A stretch of DNA of 8,965 bases, taken from positions 1 through 8,965 of the forward strand of contig CAZBNJ010000054.1 in assembly GCA_964493515.1 (NCBI GenBank), in the 5' to 3' direction. The notes beneath the pieces are model-generated. The model saw nothing but the letters and a program-made list of their open reading frames with translations. It was not told the DNA's origin and ran no database searches. Of this stretch, positions 6,205 through 8,965 are shown piece after piece. The position numbers and the translations under genes were made by a program. This DNA is from CANRIN01 sp964493515. GTDB lineage: Bacteria; Bacillota; Clostridia; Oscillospirales; JAAYOS01. Positions within the stretch are counted from its first letter, which is position 1; every line of letters starts with the position of its first letter.

Positions 6205-7130
6205 CCGAGCTTCTGTCCGCACTCGGGGCAGAACTTCGCGCCGGGGGTCAGCTTTTCGCCGCAATTCGGGCAGAATTTCGCGCCAGAAGTGGGCTTTTCG
6301 CTCATCTCGCGCGCCATGTTCATGCCCGCCATCATGCCCATTGCCGCGCCCATGCTGTCTGCCATAGCGCCGCCCTTGCCGCTCGACGCCGCGTCCACCA
6401 TGCCCACGCTGCGGAATCTGTCAACGTCGCCCACCATGCCGTAGGCGGCGTTTTTGTTTATCATAGCCTGCACTTCCGGCGGATATGTGAAGCTGGATAT
6501 TGTGAAGTCGACCACCGAAAGGCCTACCGACGCCATGTCCATGTCCAGATCCTCGCGTATTCCCGCTGCTATCTGCGGCGCGTTCTGCTGAAGGTTGAAC
6601 ATGTCGTGACCCTCGCGCGGTATCCACTTCATCAGCAGCTGATCGAGCGCCGAGACCACGCGCTCGCGTACATCCTCTACAGTGAACATCTGGCGCATGC
6701 CCGCTATCTTGTCGATAAGCGCGATATAGTCGCTCGCCTTTATCACCATAGTTCCGAACGCGCGGATGGGCAGCCCGCCCGGCATTCCCTCCGCGGGTAT
6801 GTTTATCGCGTTCTTCGTGCCCCATTTCACGGTCAGCTCCTTGGTGTTGACAAACATCACCTCAGCGCGAAGTCCGCTCGCAAATCCAAACTTGAAGCCC
6901 TTCAGCGAGGACAGGAACGGTATGATGTCGCTTGCGACCTCAAAGCTGCCCTCATCCTTGAACACGCCCTCGATACGTCCGTTGTACAGGAACACCGCGT
7001 CCTGACCCGGCTTTATCACAAGGCGGCTTCCCTTCTTTATCTCGCCGTTGCGCCATATCCAGAACAGAACGTCGTCGCGGTACTCCTTCCACTCGATGAC
7101 GTCCGCCCACTGCCTTGAAAACAGTCCCAT
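6201..7130 (-). CDS. SPFH-domain protein with C-terminal zinc ribbon (YdjI-like, 'virion core protein'-type annotation)
   Basis: This 309-residue protein has an SPFH (stomatin/prohibitin/flotillin/HflK) domain over about residues 20-225 and no transmembrane helix. The segment ISSFTYPPEVQAMINKNAAY followed by GMVGDVDRFR is highly like B. subtilis YdjI. A flexible Gly/Ala/Met-rich linker (about 248-276, eight Met between 256 and 276) leads to a zinc ribbon with Cys287, Cys290, Cys301 and Cys304, built from two near-identical knuckles (GAKFCPNCGEKL and GAKFCPECGQKL). In B. subtilis the SPFH protein helps bring PspA to the membrane; the same role is inferred here. The ATG at 7130 follows an AAAGGAG-like site by about 8 nt. 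It lies 27 nt after the zinc-ribbon gene in a probable operon with pspA. Its stop codon overlaps that of spoVAC by 4 nt on the opposite strand. Confidence 0.9.
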   Translation of the reverse strand: MGLFSRQWADVIEWKEYRDDVLFWIWRNGEIKKGSRLVIKPGQDAVFLYNGRIEGVFKDEGSFEVASDIIPFLSSLKGFKFGFASGLRAEVMFVNTKELTVKWGTKNAINIPAEGMPGGLPIRAFGTMVIKASDYIALIDKIAGMRQMFTVEDVRERVVSALDQLLMKWIPREGHDMFNLQQNAPQIAAGIREDLDMDMASVGLSVVDFTISSFTYPPEVQAMINKNAAYGMVGDVDRFRSVGMVDAASSGKGGAMADSMGAAMGMMAGMNMAREMSEKPTSGAKFCPNCGEKLTPGAKFCPECGQKLG

Positions 7131-7157
7131 ATCGCCTTCTCCTTTCCAAAAATCGCG

Positions 7158-8243
7158 CTAACTGAGCAGTCCCGAATATCCCAAAAGCCAGACGAGCCCG
7201 GCAAGCACCAATATGCCTATTCCTATTGCCGCAGCTATCTTTGCGCCGCTCTTCGGATAATTTCCCGCTATTGCTCCGGTCTGACCGTTTATCACACAGC
7301 CGTACTGCTTGTCGCGGTAGATGAATCCGGTCGCCCATATCGGCAGCAGCACCTGTTTGAAGCTCACCTGCGAGAAGTTGGTCGTAGCGGTAAGCGAGCG
7401 GACTTCGTCGTACTTCCGCAGGATGTTCCGTCTGACCTCCTGAAGGATTATCGAGTGCATTATCTGCTTTGCCGTCTCGAATCCCGCGTCCGGCTGCAAT
7501 ACATACCGCGTCGAGCCGACCCCGCTCAAATACGCCGGAGCGTATGGCACGACCGCGTGCAGGTCGTAGCTGTCCACCTTCGCCGCGATGGCGTTCTGTC
7601 CGTTGTCGGCGGGCACCTGAATGTCGTCAAACACACGGTTCCAATTTCCGCGTATCGGATACCACCTGACACGGCGCTCGCTGTGGCGATTCTTGCCGCT
7701 TCCGACGGTGACATAGTACACCTCGCCGCCCTCCGCACGCCAGTTCGACTGTGTCTGCGCGTCGTACGTCCAGTACGGGCGGTAGACGGCATTCATCTCC
7801 TGCTGCTGATACAGTCGTTTGAGTGCCTTCGGCGCCCAGAATCGCTTGCCCACCCAGTTTAGGAATATCGACTTTGCGCCGCGCTTGTCAACGGCGAACG
7901 GCAGGATGCCCTCCGGCGGTATGCCCGCCTCCTGTTTGGTGGCAAGGACGTGCGGCGAGCCGCAGTAGCTGCACTCGACACTCGTCACCGCGCCGTCCAC
8001 GGTTATCTCCGCGCCGCACGACTGACAGTATATCACCTGGCGGTCGGTGGGCACGGCGACGCGCGCCTTTGCGAGCATCTCCGGCGTGAACGGCAGCTCG
8101 CTGACTATGCCGTCCCCCTCGGTGTCGTCGGTCTCTGTGCCGCAGCTTGGGCAGAGAAATTTATGCTTTGCCGCGTCCCATTCCATTGCCGTGCCGCAGC
8201 CCGGACAGAGGAAGAGCACGGCGTCGTTTCGGGTATCAGACAA
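7158..8243 (-). CDS. Zinc-ribbon, C-terminally membrane-anchored protein (YdjG-like) of the psp module
   Basis: This 361-residue protein carries two zinc-binding elements near its N-terminus: Cys13, 16, 31, 34 (CPGC...CPSC) and Cys73, 76, 91, 94 (CQSC...CSYC). A long middle region follows with aromatic-rich VYRPYWTYDA (153-162) and, near the C-terminus, LLPIWATGFIYRDKQYG followed by INGQTGAIAG (about 299-327), a pattern seen in YdjG-type proteins. One membrane helix at about 335-356 makes it tail-anchored with the bulk in the cytoplasm. B. subtilis YdjG is of similar size and layout and works with the SPFH protein YdjI and PspA at stressed membranes; that role is inferred here. The start is TTG at 8243, 8 nt after GGAGGT (8257-8252); no better ATG is in frame. 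It lies between pspA and the SPFH gene, with a hairpin just upstream. Confidence 0.85.
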   Translation of the reverse strand: MSDTRNDAVLFLCPGCGTAMEWDAAKHKFLCPSCGTETDDTEGDGIVSELPFTPEMLAKARVAVPTDRQVIYCQSCGAEITVDGAVTSVECSYCGSPHVLATKQEAGIPPEGILPFAVDKRGAKSIFLNWVGKRFWAPKALKRLYQQQEMNAVYRPYWTYDAQTQSNWRAEGGEVYYVTVGSGKNRHSERRVRWYPIRGNWNRVFDDIQVPADNGQNAIAAKVDSYDLHAVVPYAPAYLSGVGSTRYVLQPDAGFETAKQIMHSIILQEVRRNILRKYDEVRSLTATTNFSQVSFKQVLLPIWATGFIYRDKQYGCVINGQTGAIAGNYPKSGAKIAAAIGIGILVLAGLVWLLGYSGLLS

Positions 8244-8257
8244 CAGCGCTTACCTCC
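8241..8257 (-). promoter_or_regulatory. Ribosome binding site deciding a TTG start
   Basis: On the minus strand GGAGGT (8257-8252) is separated by 8 nt from TTG (8243-8241), which opens the zinc-ribbon reading frame. An ATG at 8259 is in another frame and meets a stop after seven codons, so it is not the start. Confidence 0.75.
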
Positions 8258-8261
8258 ATAC

Positions 8262-8294
8262 AAAACGGGACGGACGCACCGCCCGCCCCGTTTT
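8262..8294 (-). terminator. Intercistronic hairpin with short U tail between pspA and the zinc-ribbon gene (leaky terminator or processing site)
   Basis: In minus-strand RNA, 15 nt at 8294-8280 (AAAACGGGGCGGGCG) pair fully with 8276-8262 (CGUCCGUCCCGUUUU) around a 3-nt loop, with two G-U wobbles. On the plus strand the same two positions would be A-C mismatches, so the structure suits minus-strand transcripts. Only four U residues end the stem, which suggests partial rather than full termination. It lies 14 nt after the pspA stop and 4 nt before the GGAGGT site of the next gene. Confidence 0.7.
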
Positions 8295-8308
8295 CACACG
8301 TTTTCGGC

Positions 8309-8965
8309 TTATTTGCCAAGCTCCGCCTTGAGCTTCGCGAGCTCGTCCTCGACGTCCGCGCTCTTGCGGTCGTACTTCGCCTCGAGATCCTTGAGCTCCT
8401 CGTTCGAGTCCTTGTTCAGCTCCGCCATCGCATTTGCGGTGTCCAGCATACGGTCCGCCTTCTCCTCCATGCGCTCGAAAGCGGAGATGCTTCCGGCTGC
8501 GGAGGATATGGTCGAGTCTATCTTGTTTATCTTCTCCTGCGTCTTTGCGACGGCGACCTTAGCCTTTATCGCGTCGCGGCGGGCGGTCAGCTCGTTCAAC
8601 TCGCTCTCCAGCTTGTCGTGCATCTGGCGCATCTTCGCGGCGTTGTCCTTGGCAAGCGCATACGCCTGCTCAAGTCCGGGCAGCGACGCGGAAAGCTCGT
8701 TCTTGCGGGTAAGGAAAGCGCGGGCGTCGTCGTCGTTGCCCTCCTGCACGGCGCGCGCGGCGTACTTCTGATACTTGTCTATCTCCGCCTGGCACTCCTC
8801 AAGCAGACGCTTCTGGCGCTGCTCCTCCGCCATAACTCCCGCAGTCTCCGCCTTGACCTTGCCGAGGTCATCGGATATGTCGCGTATGTACTGATCGACC
8901 ATCTTTGCCGGATCTTCCATCTTGTCGAGCATCGCATTGATGTTCGACGACATTATGTCCTTAAA
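8309..8965 (-). CDS. pspA: Phage shock protein A (PspA/IM30 family), start beyond the right edge
   Basis: PspA/IM30 proteins are ESCRT-III-related, coiled-coil membrane-binding proteins that form scaffolds on damaged inner membrane and preserve the proton gradient. The visible 218 residues begin FKDIMSSNINAMLDKMEDP, which fits the conserved start of the family (MGIFSRFKDI...), so about six or seven residues lie outside the window; the internal Met at 8953 is not the true start. The rest is almost wholly alpha-helical with heptad-like charged stretches (about 25-150 and 180-218), no Cys-rich region and no membrane helix. The expected total of about 225 residues is normal. It is the first visible gene of a probable operon with the zinc-ribbon and SPFH genes. 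In B. subtilis the equivalent operon is controlled by the envelope-stress factor sigma-W; the promoter here is not visible. Confidence 0.95.
   Translation of the reverse strand, partial: FKDIMSSNINAMLDKMEDPAKMVDQYIRDISDDLGKVKAETAGVMAEEQRQKRLLEECQAEIDKYQKYAARAVQEGNDDDARAFLTRKNELSASLPGLEQAYALAKDNAAKMRQMHDKLESELNELTARRDAIKAKVAVAKTQEKINKIDSTISSAAGSISAFERMEEKADRMLDTANAMAELNKDSNEELKDLEAKYDRKSADVEDELAKLKAELGK

Noticed and set aside
5105..6264. Minus-strand open frames of 219 and 242 residues over the S41 and spoVAC genes
   Set aside because: They run through the terminator hairpin and antisense to two well-identified genes; compositions are Arg/Asp/Val-biased and no domain is visible.
6205..6300. 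Direct repeat of about 40 bases at the 3' end of the SPFH gene as a mobile or recombination site
   Set aside because: It is fully explained by the duplicated zinc-knuckle coding sequence (GAKFCPxCGxKL twice).
5694..7118. A 474-residue open frame on the plus strand
   Set aside because: It overlaps spoVAC in another frame and the SPFH gene in antisense. Its product is His/Arg/Ala-rich with no recognisable domain, typical of an antisense frame in GC-rich DNA.

Overview
The window looks like chromosomal DNA from an endospore-forming member of the Bacillota, most likely a GC-rich member of the Clostridia (possibly a gut Oscillospirales- or Christensenellales-type lineage; the order is a guess). 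The reasons are a spoVAC gene, the DUF1934 (YwiB)-argS gene pair known from Bacillus and relatives, a pspA/ydjG/ydjI-type envelope-stress module of Bacillota type, and strong AGGAGG-like ribosome binding sites. No mobile element, tRNA, rRNA or CRISPR array is visible. Coding sequence is GC-rich, yet isoleucine is often encoded by ATA.

Layout from left to right. (1) 1-1780, minus strand: a membrane sensor with two periplasmic-binding-protein (PBPb) domains, cut by the left edge before its output domain. (2) 1781-1983: a divergent regulatory region with one sigma-A-like promoter per direction and a perfect 9-bp inverted repeat over the rightward -10 box. (3) 1984-5650, plus strand: a probable three-gene operon of a DUF1934/YwiB-like protein, arginyl-tRNA synthetase (argS), and a secreted S41 carboxy-terminal processing protease with a peptidoglycan-binding tail. 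It ends in a strong intrinsic terminator at 5661-5695. (4) 5758-6204, plus strand: spoVAC, alone, with a possible forespore (sigma-G/F-like) promoter in front of it. (5) 6201-8965, minus strand: pspA (cut by the right edge), then a zinc-ribbon tail-anchored YdjG-like protein, then an SPFH-domain YdjI-like protein with a C-terminal zinc ribbon. This is the envelope-stress set related to B. subtilis pspA-ydjG-ydjH-ydjI, without the TPM-domain YdjH between or directly after. The SPFH gene meets spoVAC tail to tail, with the stop codons overlapping by 4 nt.

How the genes may work together: the PspA/zinc-ribbon/SPFH proteins probably act as one membrane-protection system. By analogy with B. subtilis, the SPFH protein and the membrane-anchored zinc-ribbon protein bring PspA to damaged membrane. 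The S41 protease and SpoVAC both belong to families with roles in envelope or spore biology, but the protease appears to be transcribed with argS. I see no convincing wholly new system. The best leads are the operator-like palindrome at 1936-1960, the orphan spoVAC with its convergent stop overlap, and the compact psp module with a hairpin between its first two genes.
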